Source: Panacagrimonas sp052387695 (lineage in GTDB: Bacteria; Pseudomonadota; Gammaproteobacteria; Nevskiales; Nevskiaceae). From it: a stretch of 64,000 bases of DNA. Below the pieces are notes generated by a model that was not told the origin of the DNA, searched no databases, and worked only from the letters and a program-made list of their open reading frames with translations. The stretch is from positions 1 to 64,000 of the forward strand of contig JBQTIX010000004.1 of the NCBI GenBank assembly GCA_052387695.1. The letters run 5' to 3'. The position numbers and the translations under genes were made by a program. This document shows, piece by piece, positions 32,903 to 41,798 of the stretch; position 1 is the stretch's first letter; each line of letters begins with the position of its first letter.

Positions 32903-35179
32903 TCAGGCGGCGGCGTCCAGCGCACGAATCTGCACCGGCACGTACTTGTGGTACGGCGTCTTCGAGAACGGCTCGCAGTGCGCACCCGCAGTCAGCCGGT
33001 TGAGCTGCGGCCCTATCGGCGCGCTGTCCTTGTAGCGCATGCCGTAACCGTGCGGCAGCGTGACCACGCCGCGCCGCAGGCCCTCGTCGAGTTCGATACT
33101 GACCTCGATCTCACCGCGCTCCGACGCGCACAGCGCACGTGCGCCGTCGGCCAGGGCGAGCGCGCGAGCATCCTCGGGGTGCATGCGCATCGCGCCGTCC
33201 GCATCAACCTTGCGCCATGACGGGTCGCGGTAGATCTGGTTCGCGTTGTAGCTGCGCCGCTCGCCGGCCGCGAGCACGAAGGGATAGTCCGTGTCGGGCG
33301 CGGCCTCGGCCTGGAGCACGCGCAGCGCGTCGAGCATCTCGGGAATCGCGAGGTGCACGCGACCATCCTTGTTGCGAACCAGCGACCACATCTCGTCGAA
33401 CTTGTGCTTGCTGAGAATGATGCCGGCGCGTCCATCGAGAATCGCACGGAACAGCGCAGCGCCCAGGGTGAGCCGGTTGCCGCGATGCCCGGCACGCTTC
33501 ACCTGCTTGTAGTGATTGGTCGCATAACTCATCGCCAGCGGCAGAATCGGCGCTGCGGCCGCAGCGCCGTTCGGCAACAGCTTGCCGAGCGTGCGATACA
33601 CGATGGACGCCGCGTGCGGAATCCACTGCTTGTTCCGCGCCAGGGTCGCGGCCAGCGCCGCCATGTACGCGAGATGCGCGGACGCCTTCGGCTCCAGGCG
33701 CGCGATGCGTTCGAGCTTCGGAAAGCGCGTCGGGATCACACCCATCTTCTCGATCAGGCGCGTGTAGATCTCCGGCTCGGGCAGCGACTCTCCGGTGGGC
33801 GGGAACAGCGGGTGACGCAGGTGGAAGAAGTTGTCCGGGAATTCGAGATTGAAACCCGTCGCCTCCCATTTCTCGAACTGCGAGGCCGCCGGCAGCACAT
33901 AGTGGGCGAGTCGCGCGGTCTCGGTCATCGCCACGTCCACCACGACCAGCAGTTCGAGCTTCGCGAACGCGCGCTCGTGCGCTTGCGTGTCCGCGTACGT
34001 GAGCAGCGGATTGGCGCTGTCCACGAAGAGTGCGCGCAGGCGATCCTCGCCCGCGTGCTCGATCTCGTCGGGCAGGATGTTCGGCGGGTAGATGCCGCCG
34101 ATGGGATGCATGCCGTGACACGCCGTGCGCTTGAGCTTCTTCCCGCGCAGCGACTTGCGCTCGTCAGTGTTGCCCAGGATGGGCAGCAGGAAGGTATGCA
34201 GGTTATTGCCGCCGCGCTTCGCGAAATTCCCCGTGACGAGGTACAGCAGCTTTTCCAGATAGCCGTTGAGAGTGGTGTGCAGGGTCTGCTGGATGCCGAG
34301 GTCGATGCGCACGCAGCCGGCCTTCGCCTGCGCGAAGCCGCGCGCGACTCGTCGCACGTCCTCCAGCGGCACATCGGCGCGGCGCACGTAGTCCTCCACC
34401 GGCACCGCGAGCAGCAGGGATTCCAGTTGCGTGAAGCCCTTGCAGTGCTCGCGCAAGAAGACCCGGTCGTGCAGGTTCTCGCGCAGGATGATGCTGAGCA
34501 TCGCGGCCATCAGGAAGGCGTCGGTGCCCGGCCGCAATTGCAGATGAATGTCGGCCTGCTTCGCGGTCTCCGTGCGGCGCGGGTCGATCACGACCATCGT
34601 GCGCGCCGGATCCTTGCGCAGTTCCTTGAGCGTATCGCGCGCATTCGGAATGCCGTGCGACTGGAAGGGATTGCAGCCGATGAACAGCACGTAATCCGCG
34701 TGCTCCACATCCTCGGTCGTGTGGCAGGTCTGACTGCCGAACAGGCGGCCGTTGACCCAGAAATCGCCGGTCTTTTCCTGGCCGAGCGAGTTGTACGCAT
34801 AGCGGCTCTTCATGGCCGCGAGGAGCTGGCGACTGTACGCGCCGCCGACGTGATTGCCCTGCCCTCCGCCACCGACGAAGGCAAAGGCATCGCCGCCGTG
34901 CTGCTTGCGGATGTCGAGCAGACGCGCCGCGATGTCGTCCAGCGCCTCGCCCCAGCTCACTCTCGCGAAGCTGCCATCGGGCTGGCGCTTGAGCGGGTGC
35001 GTCAGCCGGTCATCGTGATGCTGGTAGTGCTCCAGCCGCGCGGCCTTCTGGCAGATGTAGCCTTTCGAGACCGGGTGGTCCTCGTCGCCGCGGATGCGCG
35101 TGAAACGCCCGTTCTCGATCTCCACGGTGAGCCCGCAGTTGCGCGAGCACAGGATGCAGGCCGTCTTTTCTGTTGCCAT
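32903..35179 (-). CDS. Molybdopterin-dependent oxidoreductase (DMSO reductase superfamily)
   Basis: The 758-residue protein begins with a 4Fe-4S site (CILCSRNCGL then GYICQKA) followed by molybdopterin-binding domains (ADYVLFIGCNPFQSHGIPN; MVVIDPRRTETAKQADIHLQ; AAGERRSYNANQIYRDPSW). No twin-arginine signal is seen, so it is cytoplasmic. Soluble paralogues of this type are often called formate dehydrogenase or assimilatory-nitrate-reductase-like, but the substrate is unknown. The ATG at 35179 is preceded by GGAGGAG; an upstream ATG at 35242 is less likely. It is divergent from a TetR regulator, 117 bp away, which probably controls it. Confidence 0.9.
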   Translation of the reverse strand: MATEKTACILCSRNCGLTVEIENGRFTRIRGDEDHPVSKGYICQKAARLEHYQHHDDRLTHPLKRQPDGSFARVSWGEALDDIAARLLDIRKQHGGDAFAFVGGGGQGNHVGGAYSRQLLAAMKSRYAYNSLGQEKTGDFWVNGRLFGSQTCHTTEDVEHADYVLFIGCNPFQSHGIPNARDTLKELRKDPARTMVVIDPRRTETAKQADIHLQLRPGTDAFLMAAMLSIILRENLHDRVFLREHCKGFTQLESLLLAVPVEDYVRRADVPLEDVRRVARGFAQAKAGCVRIDLGIQQTLHTTLNGYLEKLLYLVTGNFAKRGGNNLHTFLLPILGNTDERKSLRGKKLKRTACHGMHPIGGIYPPNILPDEIEHAGEDRLRALFVDSANPLLTYADTQAHERAFAKLELLVVVDVAMTETARLAHYVLPAASQFEKWEATGFNLEFPDNFFHLRHPLFPPTGESLPEPEIYTRLIEKMGVIPTRFPKLERIARLEPKASAHLAYMAALAATLARNKQWIPHAASIVYRTLGKLLPNGAAAAAPILPLAMSYATNHYKQVKRAGHRGNRLTLGAALFRAILDGRAGIILSKHKFDEMWSLVRNKDGRVHLAIPEMLDALRVLQAEAAPDTDYPFVLAAGERRSYNANQIYRDPSWRKVDADGAMRMHPEDARALALADGARALCASERGEIEVSIELDEGLRRGVVTLPHGYGMRYKDSAPIGPQLNRLTAGAHCEPFSKTPYHKYVPVQIRALDAAA

Positions 35180-35242
35180 CGCCGCTCTCCTCCGGACCCC
35201 GGGCGGCGCCGAGTCGGCGAACCTGATCGGGATCTTTTGCAT

Positions 35243-35263
35243 GACGAACGTTATGTTATCGTC
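35243..35263. promoter_or_regulatory. Candidate operator between the Mo oxidoreductase and TetR genes
   Basis: GACGA and TCGTC form inverted half-sites separated by 11 bp (ACGTTATGTTA) in the 117-bp divergent gap. The AT-rich centre is unusual for this DNA. Position and dyad fit a site for the adjacent TetR protein. The short arms make this tentative. Confidence 0.35.
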
Positions 35264-35296
35264 TCGCGACCGCCATTGACCGTACTGCGCACACCC

Positions 35297-35890
35297 ATGC
35301 GCTACTCAGCCAGGCACAAGGAGACCACCCGTCAGCGCATCCTCGACGAGGCAGGCCAGCTCGCGAAGGAAAAAGGGTTCGGCACGACCGGGGTGGACAC
35401 GATGATGGCCGCAGCGGGCCTCACGGCCGGATCCTTCTACGCGCACTTCCGATCAAAATCCGAACTGCTCGCTGCACTGGTTGATCGCGAGATGCGCCGT
35501 TCGCTCGCGATGTTCGATGTGGATACCGACGAGGCCTTGGCCGCGGCCCTGGCCTCGTACCTCAGCGTCGCGCATGTCGAGCACCCGCGGCGAGGCTGTC
35601 CCCTGCCCGCGCTCAGTGCCGAGATCGCGCGCGCCGACGACTTGGTGCGGGAGATCTTCGAGCAGAGGCTGCTCCAGATCCACCAAGCCATGCGGCGGCG
35701 CTGCGGCACCGCAGACGAGGCCTGGTCCTTGATCGCACAGGCCGTGGGTGCGGTGACCCTGGCCAGAGCCGTTCACACGTCGAAGACCGGCAAGCAACTC
35801 GTTGACAGTGCGAGGCGTCAGATCACGCAGACGCTCACGAACAGCGCCACGCGCATACCGAAGCTCAAGGCCGCTGCTCGTCGAAACTGA
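35297..35890 (+). CDS. TetR/AcrR family transcriptional regulator
   Basis: The 197-residue regulator has the N-terminal helix-turn-helix at about residues 8-55 (RQRILDEAGQLAKEKGFGTTG, with the recognition region GLTAGSFYAHFRSKSELL), the strongly conserved TetR pattern. The C-terminal ligand domain contains RRGCPLPALSAEIA, which is common in the TetR subgroup linked to oxidative or electrophile responses. It is divergent from the molybdopterin oxidoreductase, a typical repressor-target arrangement. Confidence 0.9.
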   Translation: MRYSARHKETTRQRILDEAGQLAKEKGFGTTGVDTMMAAAGLTAGSFYAHFRSKSELLAALVDREMRRSLAMFDVDTDEALAAALASYLSVAHVEHPRRGCPLPALSAEIARADDLVREIFEQRLLQIHQAMRRRCGTADEAWSLIAQAVGAVTLARAVHTSKTGKQLVDSARRQITQTLTNSATRIPKLKAAARRN

Positions 35891-36102
35891 GCTGACACGC
35901 ATCAGCCTTGAAACAACAACCGTGGCGGGAACCATGCCGAGATGGCGGGCGAGGAAGTGCCAGGAGCGGTCCCTCAGCCTACTGGCCGATCCCGATCATT
36001 TTTGCCACAGCCGCGACGAGAGTTCGGGGGCGCTTCATTTTGCTTGGGCGTTGCGTTCAACCCGCAGAGGCGATTAGATCCGTCGCTCAAATGGGAGCTG
36101 CT

Positions 36103-36786
36103 ATGGCCGTCAAGTTGTTGCCGAAATTCATCCGCGAGCATTACGAGGTACATGAATGGAAGCATGCGTGCGCCATCCTTTCTCAGGATTTCCCGGACGA
36201 ATGGGCCGAACTCTGCAACGTACTGACCCGATTCCGTTTGTATGAGAGCTGGATCGCCGTCGGCGGCGGCGGCAATCGGTCGCTGTTAGCAGGCTGGATA
36301 GACCAGGAATTTGCTCAATTCGGGTGGGTGGAGAAACAGTTCAAGACCAGCATCCAGGTGGACGACACTCGCTCAGATTCTCCGACGCACAAGATCGACT
36401 GCTTCAAGAACCGCGTCGCGCTCGAATTGGAATGGAATAACAAGGATCCCTTCTTCGACCGCGACCTGAATAATTTCCGTCTGCTGTTTGAACTGCGCGC
36501 GGTGAGCGTCGGTGTCGTACTTACTCGCTGCGATGACTTGCAAGATCTATTTGATGCGTTGGGACGCGGTTCGAGCTACGGCAACAGCACAACGCACATG
36601 AGCAAGCTGCTGCCACGGATTCAGGGTGGCGGTGGGGCTGGATGTCCGATTTTGGTTTTCGGAATCACCAAGAAGCTGTATGTCAACGACAGAGAACCGC
36701 CCGCGGTCAGCGCGAAGATACCAAGCGCAATCGGCGCGGCTCCTCCAAAGTCAGGGAAGTCTGGGCCTCGGACTGGGAATGGTTAG
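36103..36786 (+). CDS. Type II restriction endonuclease, BglII/BstYI family
   Basis: The 227-residue protein resembles the BglII/BstYI group of restriction enzymes that cut GATC-centred sites. A candidate catalytic core is Asp99 in THKIDCF with Glu108 and Glu110 in VALELEW, matching the D-x(8-9)-E-x-(E/Q) arrangement. The N-terminal VHEWKHACAIL and FRLYESWIAVGGGGNRS blocks fit this family. The ATG at 36103 has a GGGAG ribosome site five bases upstream. The 3' end overlaps the convergent methyltransferase gene by 80 bp. The segment is visibly richer in A/T than its surroundings, which suggests transfer. The exact site specificity cannot be read. Confidence 0.85.
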   Translation: MAVKLLPKFIREHYEVHEWKHACAILSQDFPDEWAELCNVLTRFRLYESWIAVGGGGNRSLLAGWIDQEFAQFGWVEKQFKTSIQVDDTRSDSPTHKIDCFKNRVALELEWNNKDPFFDRDLNNFRLLFELRAVSVGVVLTRCDDLQDLFDALGRGSSYGNSTTHMSKLLPRIQGGGGAGCPILVFGITKKLYVNDREPPAVSAKIPSAIGAAPPKSGKSGPRTGNG

Positions 36787-37393
36787 CGTAGGTGTTCCAG
36801 CTAGGGTAATAGTCCGCCGACTGGTGGCCCCATACCGTCCAGTCCCTCCGCGGGCCACGCGCAAACATTTCTAGGTAAGGGCCTGGGCTACAAGCTTCGA
36901 TCACGTCGTAAAGCTCATCGGGTTTTCGAGAGTGTTCCCGCTTTCTGGTCTTCACAATATTCACTTGCCTGCGACCAGGGGCTAGTGTTCGTGCGTTCTT
37001 GCCGCGAGTGCCAAACAAGACAAGTTCTGTGGTGTTGCGGAAGTAAAAACCGACGCCCCGTCCATCAGGGCCGCCGTCTTTCCGAATCTTGTGCCACACG
37101 ATATTCGACTTGTACTGGAATCCCCATGCGCGCAGCGTTTCGATGCCTTCCGGCAAGAGCGCGTTGGGAACCCACAGGTACAAGTGAGCGGTCTCGGCAA
37201 GGGTCGAGAGCACCGGTAGAGCTTTGATCTCCTCCAGCGACAAAGTGCTGTAACGGTTGAGTCGTCGATGCTCAGGTGCGACCTTCCCGGTACGATTTTG
37301 AAACTGCCACGGAGGATCGGCCAGCACAGTCGCGAACCTTTGGGCGCCGACTGCTAGCAGCAAATCCTGGGCGGCGGATGTGGGTACGAGCAT
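36707..37393 (-). CDS. MT-A70 family adenine-N6 DNA methyltransferase
   Basis: The 228-residue enzyme carries the catalytic DPPW motif (residues 26-29) near the N-terminus, the SAM-binding FARGPRRDWTVWG block near the end and TAHLYLWVPNALLPEG between, typical of the MT-A70/MunI-like class. As the neighbour of the BglII-like nuclease it is the presumed protective methylase. The genes are convergent and share 80 bp at their 3' ends. Unusually for a type II pair, the methylase is transcribed toward the nuclease from its own promoter on the far side. Positions 37394-37637 hold no gene that I can see. Confidence 0.88.
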   Translation of the reverse strand: MLVPTSAAQDLLLAVGAQRFATVLADPPWQFQNRTGKVAPEHRRLNRYSTLSLEEIKALPVLSTLAETAHLYLWVPNALLPEGIETLRAWGFQYKSNIVWHKIRKDGGPDGRGVGFYFRNTTELVLFGTRGKNARTLAPGRRQVNIVKTRKREHSRKPDELYDVIEACSPGPYLEMFARGPRRDWTVWGHQSADYYPSWNTYANHSQSEAQTSLTLEEPRRLRLVSSR

Positions 37394-37637
37394 TCTGACT
37401 CCCCGAAGCGGACTGGCCGGAGTCTAGACCAGTTAAGCATCTCCAAGGGGACGTTGTTGAGCCACGCTTCGACGGTCCGCGTCGGGCTGTGACCGGTCGC
37501 AGCACACTGGATCGACGCTGCCGAATCCACCTGAATTGCGGCGATCTGCGCCGACTCGTCGCATCTCGCCTATTTCACGCCATGGATAGTGGCTGACATG
37601 TTGCTCGGAGGTGATCGACTTCGCCGGAACACGGGCG

Positions 37638-39566
37638 TCAGCCCAGCAGCCTGGCTACGATCAGATCCGCCGCCTGCTCCGCCGTGACGCGGGTCGTGTC
37701 GATGCGGATTTCGGGTGTGTCGGGGGCCTCGTAGGGCGAGTCGATGCCGGTGAAATTCTTCAGCTCGCCATTGCGCGCCTTCTTGTAGAGGCCCTTCACG
37801 TCGCGCGCCTCGGCCGCGGCGAGCGGCGCGTCGATGTGGATTTCCCAGAACTCGCCCGGCTGCAGCATGCCGCGCACCAGTTCGCGCTCGGCGCGGAACG
37901 GTGAGATGAAGGCGGTCAGCACGATCAGCCCGGCGTCGGTCATGAGTTTGGCGACTTCGCCGACCCGGCGGATGTTCTCGATGCGATCCGCCTGGGTGAA
38001 GCCCAGATCCTTGTTGAGGCCGTGACGGATGTTGTCGCCGTCGAGCAGGAAGGTGTGGCGGCCCAGCGAGGCGAGCTTTTTCTCCACCAGATTCGCGATG
38101 GTGGATTTACCGGCCCCGCTCAGCCCGGTGAACCACAGCACCGCCGGCTTCTGATGCTTCAAGCCCGATCGCACTTCGCGGGTCACGTCCAGCGCCTGCC
38201 AATGCACGTTCTGCGCGCGCCGCAAGGAAAAATGCAGCATGCCGGCGGCGACCGTGGCATTGCTGAACTTGTCGATCAGGATGTAGCCGCCCAGCGCGCG
38301 GTTGTCGGCGTAGGACTCGAAGGGGATCGCGCGGTCGGTGGTCAGATTCACCACGCCGATGGCGTTGAGGTCCAGCGTCTTGACCGCCAGGTGTTCCAGC
38401 GTGTTGACGTTGATCTGGTACTTCGGCGCCTGGAGCGTGACCGTCACGGTCTGCGTGCCAATCTTCAGCCAGTAGGGCCGGCCGGGAATCATGGCCTCGT
38501 CGGACATCCACACCAGGGTGGACTCGAACTGGTCGGCGACCTGCGTCGGCTCTTCGGCCTTGGTGATGACGTTGCCGCGCGAGCAGTCGATCTCGTCGGC
38601 AAAGCACAGCGTGATCGACTGCCCAGCGACCGCCTGTTCCAGATCGCCGTCGAAGGTGGCGATGCGGCTGACGGTGCTGGTCTTGCCGCTGGGCAGCACG
38701 CGGATCGCATCGCCGACGTGGATCGTGCCGCTGGCGATGAGGCCGGAAAAGCCGCGGAAATCCAGGTTGGGGCGATTGACCCACTGCACCGGCAATCGGA
38801 AGGGCTTGGCCTGATCGACGGTGGTGTCCAGCTCCACCGTCTCCAGGTGCGCCATCAGCGGCGAGCCGGTGTACCAGGGCATGTTGGCCGACAGCGCGGT
38901 GATGTTGTCACCCTTGAAGCCGGAGATCGGCATGGGCGTGAACGCGGTGATGCCGATGCTGGTGGCGAACGCGCGGTAGTCCTCGACGATGCCCTCGTAC
39001 TTCGCCCGGTCGTAGCCGATCAGGTCCATCTTGTTGACCGCCAGCACCAGATTGCGGATGCCGATCAGGTGCGCCAGATACGAATGCCGCCGGGTCTGCG
39101 TCAGCACGCCCTTGCGCGCGTCGATCAGGATGATGGCGAGGTCGGCGGTGGAGGCGCCGGTCACCATGTTGCGCGTGTACTGCTCGTGGCCGGGGGTATC
39201 GGCGACGATGAATTTCCTTTTTTCAGTTGCGAAGAAACGGTAGGCCACATCGATGGTGATGCCCTGCTCGCGCTCGGCGGCGAGACCGTCCACCAGCAGC
39301 GCGAAGTCGATCTCCTGGCCCTGCGTGCCGACGCGCTTGGAATCTGCTTCCAGAGCGGCGAGTTGATCCTCGAAGATCATCTTCGAGTCGTACAGCAGGC
39401 GGCCGATCAGCGTGCTCTTGCCATCGTCCACGCTGCCGCAGGTGATGAAGCGCAGCAGGCTCTTGTGCTGGTGGCGGATCAGGTAGGCGTCGATGTCCGC
39501 GGCGATCAGCGCGTCGGTCTGATACACGATGTCTTTGGCGCTGTCCTGGGTTTCGGTGGCGGCCAT
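37638..39566 (-). CDS. cysNC: Bifunctional sulfate adenylyltransferase GTPase subunit / APS kinase
   Basis: The 642-residue fusion carries out GTP-driven sulfate activation with CysD and then phosphorylates APS to PAPS. Residues 35-450 form the CysN GTPase with GSVDDGKST, DTPGHEQ and NKMD. Residues 455-642 form the CysC kinase with GLSGAGKST and LDGDNIRHGLN. The fused form is frequent in proteobacteria. The ATG overlaps the cysD stop by one base. PAPS made here serves assimilation or sulfation; no cysH or sulfotransferase is in the window. Confidence 0.97.
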   Translation of the reverse strand: MAATETQDSAKDIVYQTDALIAADIDAYLIRHQHKSLLRFITCGSVDDGKSTLIGRLLYDSKMIFEDQLAALEADSKRVGTQGQEIDFALLVDGLAAEREQGITIDVAYRFFATEKRKFIVADTPGHEQYTRNMVTGASTADLAIILIDARKGVLTQTRRHSYLAHLIGIRNLVLAVNKMDLIGYDRAKYEGIVEDYRAFATSIGITAFTPMPISGFKGDNITALSANMPWYTGSPLMAHLETVELDTTVDQAKPFRLPVQWVNRPNLDFRGFSGLIASGTIHVGDAIRVLPSGKTSTVSRIATFDGDLEQAVAGQSITLCFADEIDCSRGNVITKAEEPTQVADQFESTLVWMSDEAMIPGRPYWLKIGTQTVTVTLQAPKYQINVNTLEHLAVKTLDLNAIGVVNLTTDRAIPFESYADNRALGGYILIDKFSNATVAAGMLHFSLRRAQNVHWQALDVTREVRSGLKHQKPAVLWFTGLSGAGKSTIANLVEKKLASLGRHTFLLDGDNIRHGLNKDLGFTQADRIENIRRVGEVAKLMTDAGLIVLTAFISPFRAERELVRGMLQPGEFWEIHIDAPLAAAEARDVKGLYKKARNGELKNFTGIDSPYEAPDTPEIRIDTTRVTAEQAADLIVARLLG

Positions 39567-40495
39567 CAGAAATACCCCTCCTGCTTCTTCTTCTCCATGC
39601 TCGCGGTCTGGTCGTGGTCGATGGCGCGGCCCTGGCGCTCCGAGGTCGTCGTCAGCAGCATTTCCTGGATCACCGCCGGCAAGGTCGCTGCTGTGCTCTC
39701 CACCGCGCCGGTCAGCGGATAGCAGCCCAGGGTGCGGAAACGGATGGATCTCGGAGTAGGCACTTCGCCAGGTTTCAGACGGAAGCGCTCGTCATCGACC
39801 ATCAGGATCAAGCCGTCACGGACCACCGTGGGCCGGACCGCGGCCATGTACAGCGGCACGATGGGGATGTTCTCCAGGTGGATGTACTGCCAGATGTCCA
39901 GCTCGGTCCAGTTGGAAATCGGGAACACGCGGATGCTTTCGCCCTTGGCCTTCTTGGCGTTGTACAGGTTCCACAGTTCCGGCCGCTGGCTCTTGCCGTC
40001 CCAGCGCTGGCTGGCGGAGCGGAACGAGAAGATGCGCTCCTTGGCGCGGGATTTTTCCTCGTCGCGACGGGCGCCGCCGAAAGCCACGTCAAACCCGTAC
40101 AGGGTCAGCGCCTGCTTGAGCCCTTCGGTCTTCCACAGATCGGTGTGCAAGCCACCGTGATCGAAGGGATTGATGCCCTTGGCCTTGGCCTCGGGGTTCT
40201 GGTAGACCAGCAACTCCATGCCCGAATCGCGCGCCATCTTGTCGCGCAGTTCGTACATGGCCTGGAACTTCCAGGTGGTGTCCACGTGCAACAGCGGAAA
40301 CGGTGGCGGCGAGGGATAAAACGCCTTGCGCGCCAGGTGCAGCATCACCGCGCTGTCCTTGCCCACCGAGTACAGCATCACCGGCTTCTCGGACTCCGAG
40401 ACCACCTCGCGCATGATGTGGATGGACTCGGCTTCGAGTCTTTGCAGGTGCGTGAGCACGGTCGGCGACCTCGGTGAGGCTGTGGCGGATTCCAT
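39566..40495 (-). CDS. cysD: Sulfate adenylyltransferase subunit 2
   Basis: CysD is the catalytic ATP-sulfurylase subunit that forms APS in the cytoplasm with CysN. The 309-residue product shows the PP-loop-like VMLYSVGKDSAVMLHLARKAF, the GGARRDEEKSRAKERIFSFR block and the C-terminal FRTLGCYPLTGAV. It heads the cysD-cysNC operon and is divergent from a LysR regulator. Confidence 0.97.
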   Translation of the reverse strand: MESATASPRSPTVLTHLQRLEAESIHIMREVVSESEKPVMLYSVGKDSAVMLHLARKAFYPSPPPFPLLHVDTTWKFQAMYELRDKMARDSGMELLVYQNPEAKAKGINPFDHGGLHTDLWKTEGLKQALTLYGFDVAFGGARRDEEKSRAKERIFSFRSASQRWDGKSQRPELWNLYNAKKAKGESIRVFPISNWTELDIWQYIHLENIPIVPLYMAAVRPTVVRDGLILMVDDERFRLKPGEVPTPRSIRFRTLGCYPLTGAVESTAATLPAVIQEMLLTTTSERQGRAIDHDQTASMEKKKQEGYF

Positions 40496-40621
40496 GGAAC
40501 GGAGCGTCTTCTATAGGCGAATGGCCAGCGAGGGGGCCAGCTTACGCAAGAAGAAGGTATGTTGAAAACGGAATATATTCATGTAAGGCATCTATAAATA
40601 TCATATCAAAACTCGCCGCAT
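40496..40621. promoter_or_regulatory. AT-rich divergent promoter region of cysD and the LysR gene
   Basis: The 126-bp gap contains an AT-rich tract at about 40560-40610 (GGAATATATTC and TATAAATATCATATC) suited to promoters on both strands and to T-N11-A sites for LysR proteins. GGAATATATTC is a near-palindrome. No mapped site can be claimed. Confidence 0.45.
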
Positions 40622-41497
40622 ATGAACCTCAATCACCTGTCGATCTTCCAGGCCGTGGCTGCCAACCGCAGCGTCAGTGCCGGGGCGCAAGCCCTGAACA
40701 TCAGCCAGTCCGCCGTCTCCAAGCAGCTCGGCGAATTCGAGCACACGCTGGGGGTGATGCTGTTCGACCGGCTGCCGCGCGGGGTGCGACTGACCGAGGC
40801 CGGTCGGCTGCTGCTGGGGTACGCCAACAACCTGATCGCGGTTGAGTCGGAGGCCGAGGCCGCGATCCGCGATCTCAAGCTGGGCGTGCGCGGCCGTCTC
40901 AGGATCGGTGCGAGCCGCACCGTGGGCGCCTACCTGATGCCCTCGCTACTGGCTCAGTACCGCCGGGAATATCCGGACGTCGAGCTATTCCTGCACGTCG
41001 ATAGCACCGCCGCGATCGAGCAGAGACTGATTGCGAGCGAGATCGACATCGGCTTCACCGAGGGCATCGTCGGCAGTGAGCTGCTCGATTACCGCGTTTT
41101 CGCCAGCGACGAACTCGTGCTGATCGCGGCGCCAGGGCATCCCATCACGCAGCACACGCCTGCGCCGCTGGCCGCCGTCGTCCAGCATCCGCTGCTGATG
41201 CACGAGGTCGGCTCGGGCACCCGGGCTGTCACCGAAAAAGCGTTCTCGACGAAGAAGATCGCGCTACGTCCGTCCATGACCCTGGCCAGCACAGAGGCCA
41301 TCAAGCACACGGTGGCGACCGGCGTCGGCCTCGCGGTGCTGTCGGCGTTCGCGGTGCGGACCGAACTGGCGGCGAAGACGCTGACCGTCGTGCGCATGAA
41401 GGGCCTGACGATTCACCGGCCGCTGTATCGCATCCAGCGCAAAGGCATGTGGTCCAGCCCGCCGCTGGAAGCGTTCGTCGCGACGCTGCCTGGCTAG
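40622..41497 (+). CDS. LysR family transcriptional regulator, probable sulfate-gene regulator
   Basis: The 291-residue protein has the LysR helix-turn-helix (NRSVSAGAQALNISQSAVSK) and an effector domain starting near residue 90 (GRLRIGASRTVGAYLMPSLL). Sequence layout and length resemble the CysL/CbbR-like group more than the 324-residue CysB. Its divergent position next to cysD suggests that it regulates sulfate activation. The ligand is unknown. Confidence 0.9.
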   Translation: MNLNHLSIFQAVAANRSVSAGAQALNISQSAVSKQLGEFEHTLGVMLFDRLPRGVRLTEAGRLLLGYANNLIAVESEAEAAIRDLKLGVRGRLRIGASRTVGAYLMPSLLAQYRREYPDVELFLHVDSTAAIEQRLIASEIDIGFTEGIVGSELLDYRVFASDELVLIAAPGHPITQHTPAPLAAVVQHPLLMHEVGSGTRAVTEKAFSTKKIALRPSMTLASTEAIKHTVATGVGLAVLSAFAVRTELAAKTLTVVRMKGLTIHRPLYRIQRKGMWSSPPLEAFVATLPG

Positions 41498-41798
41498 CCC
41501 GCAAATAGAGCGGACTTGGAACGGGATATTTTGGCAGTGCGTCACGGACCCCATCTGTGCCTACGCCCGATTCAAGCTCATCACCGTGCGTATCGAAGCC
41601 GGAAACGTCTCCATCGGCATGATCCGGAAACGGGCCATAGGAATCCTCGATCAGGGTTATTTCAAACTCAAAATTATACAGACCGCCGTCACGGAACCAT
41701 CCCTCGCGCTCTTCCCCGAAGCTAGAAAACTACCTCAGGCTTCTGCATGAGAACCAGACGGCGCTGGTCTGAGTCAGGGCGGCGCGAGGGCGGGCCGA
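41498..41798. other. 301-bp gap with a possible short ORF remnant
   Basis: No convincing gene is seen between the LysR stop and the ADP-ribosylglycohydrolase stop. A plus-strand frame ending at 41750 is open from inside the LysR gene. From the GTG at 41586 it would encode 54 residues including VRIEAGNVSIGMIRKRAIGI. It has no ribosome site and no recognised family, and may be a decayed gene fragment. Confidence 0.3.

Noticed and set aside
40622..41497. Naming the LysR regulator cysB
   Set aside because: It is about 30 residues shorter than CysB and lacks a clear match. Its position supports sulfur control but not the name.
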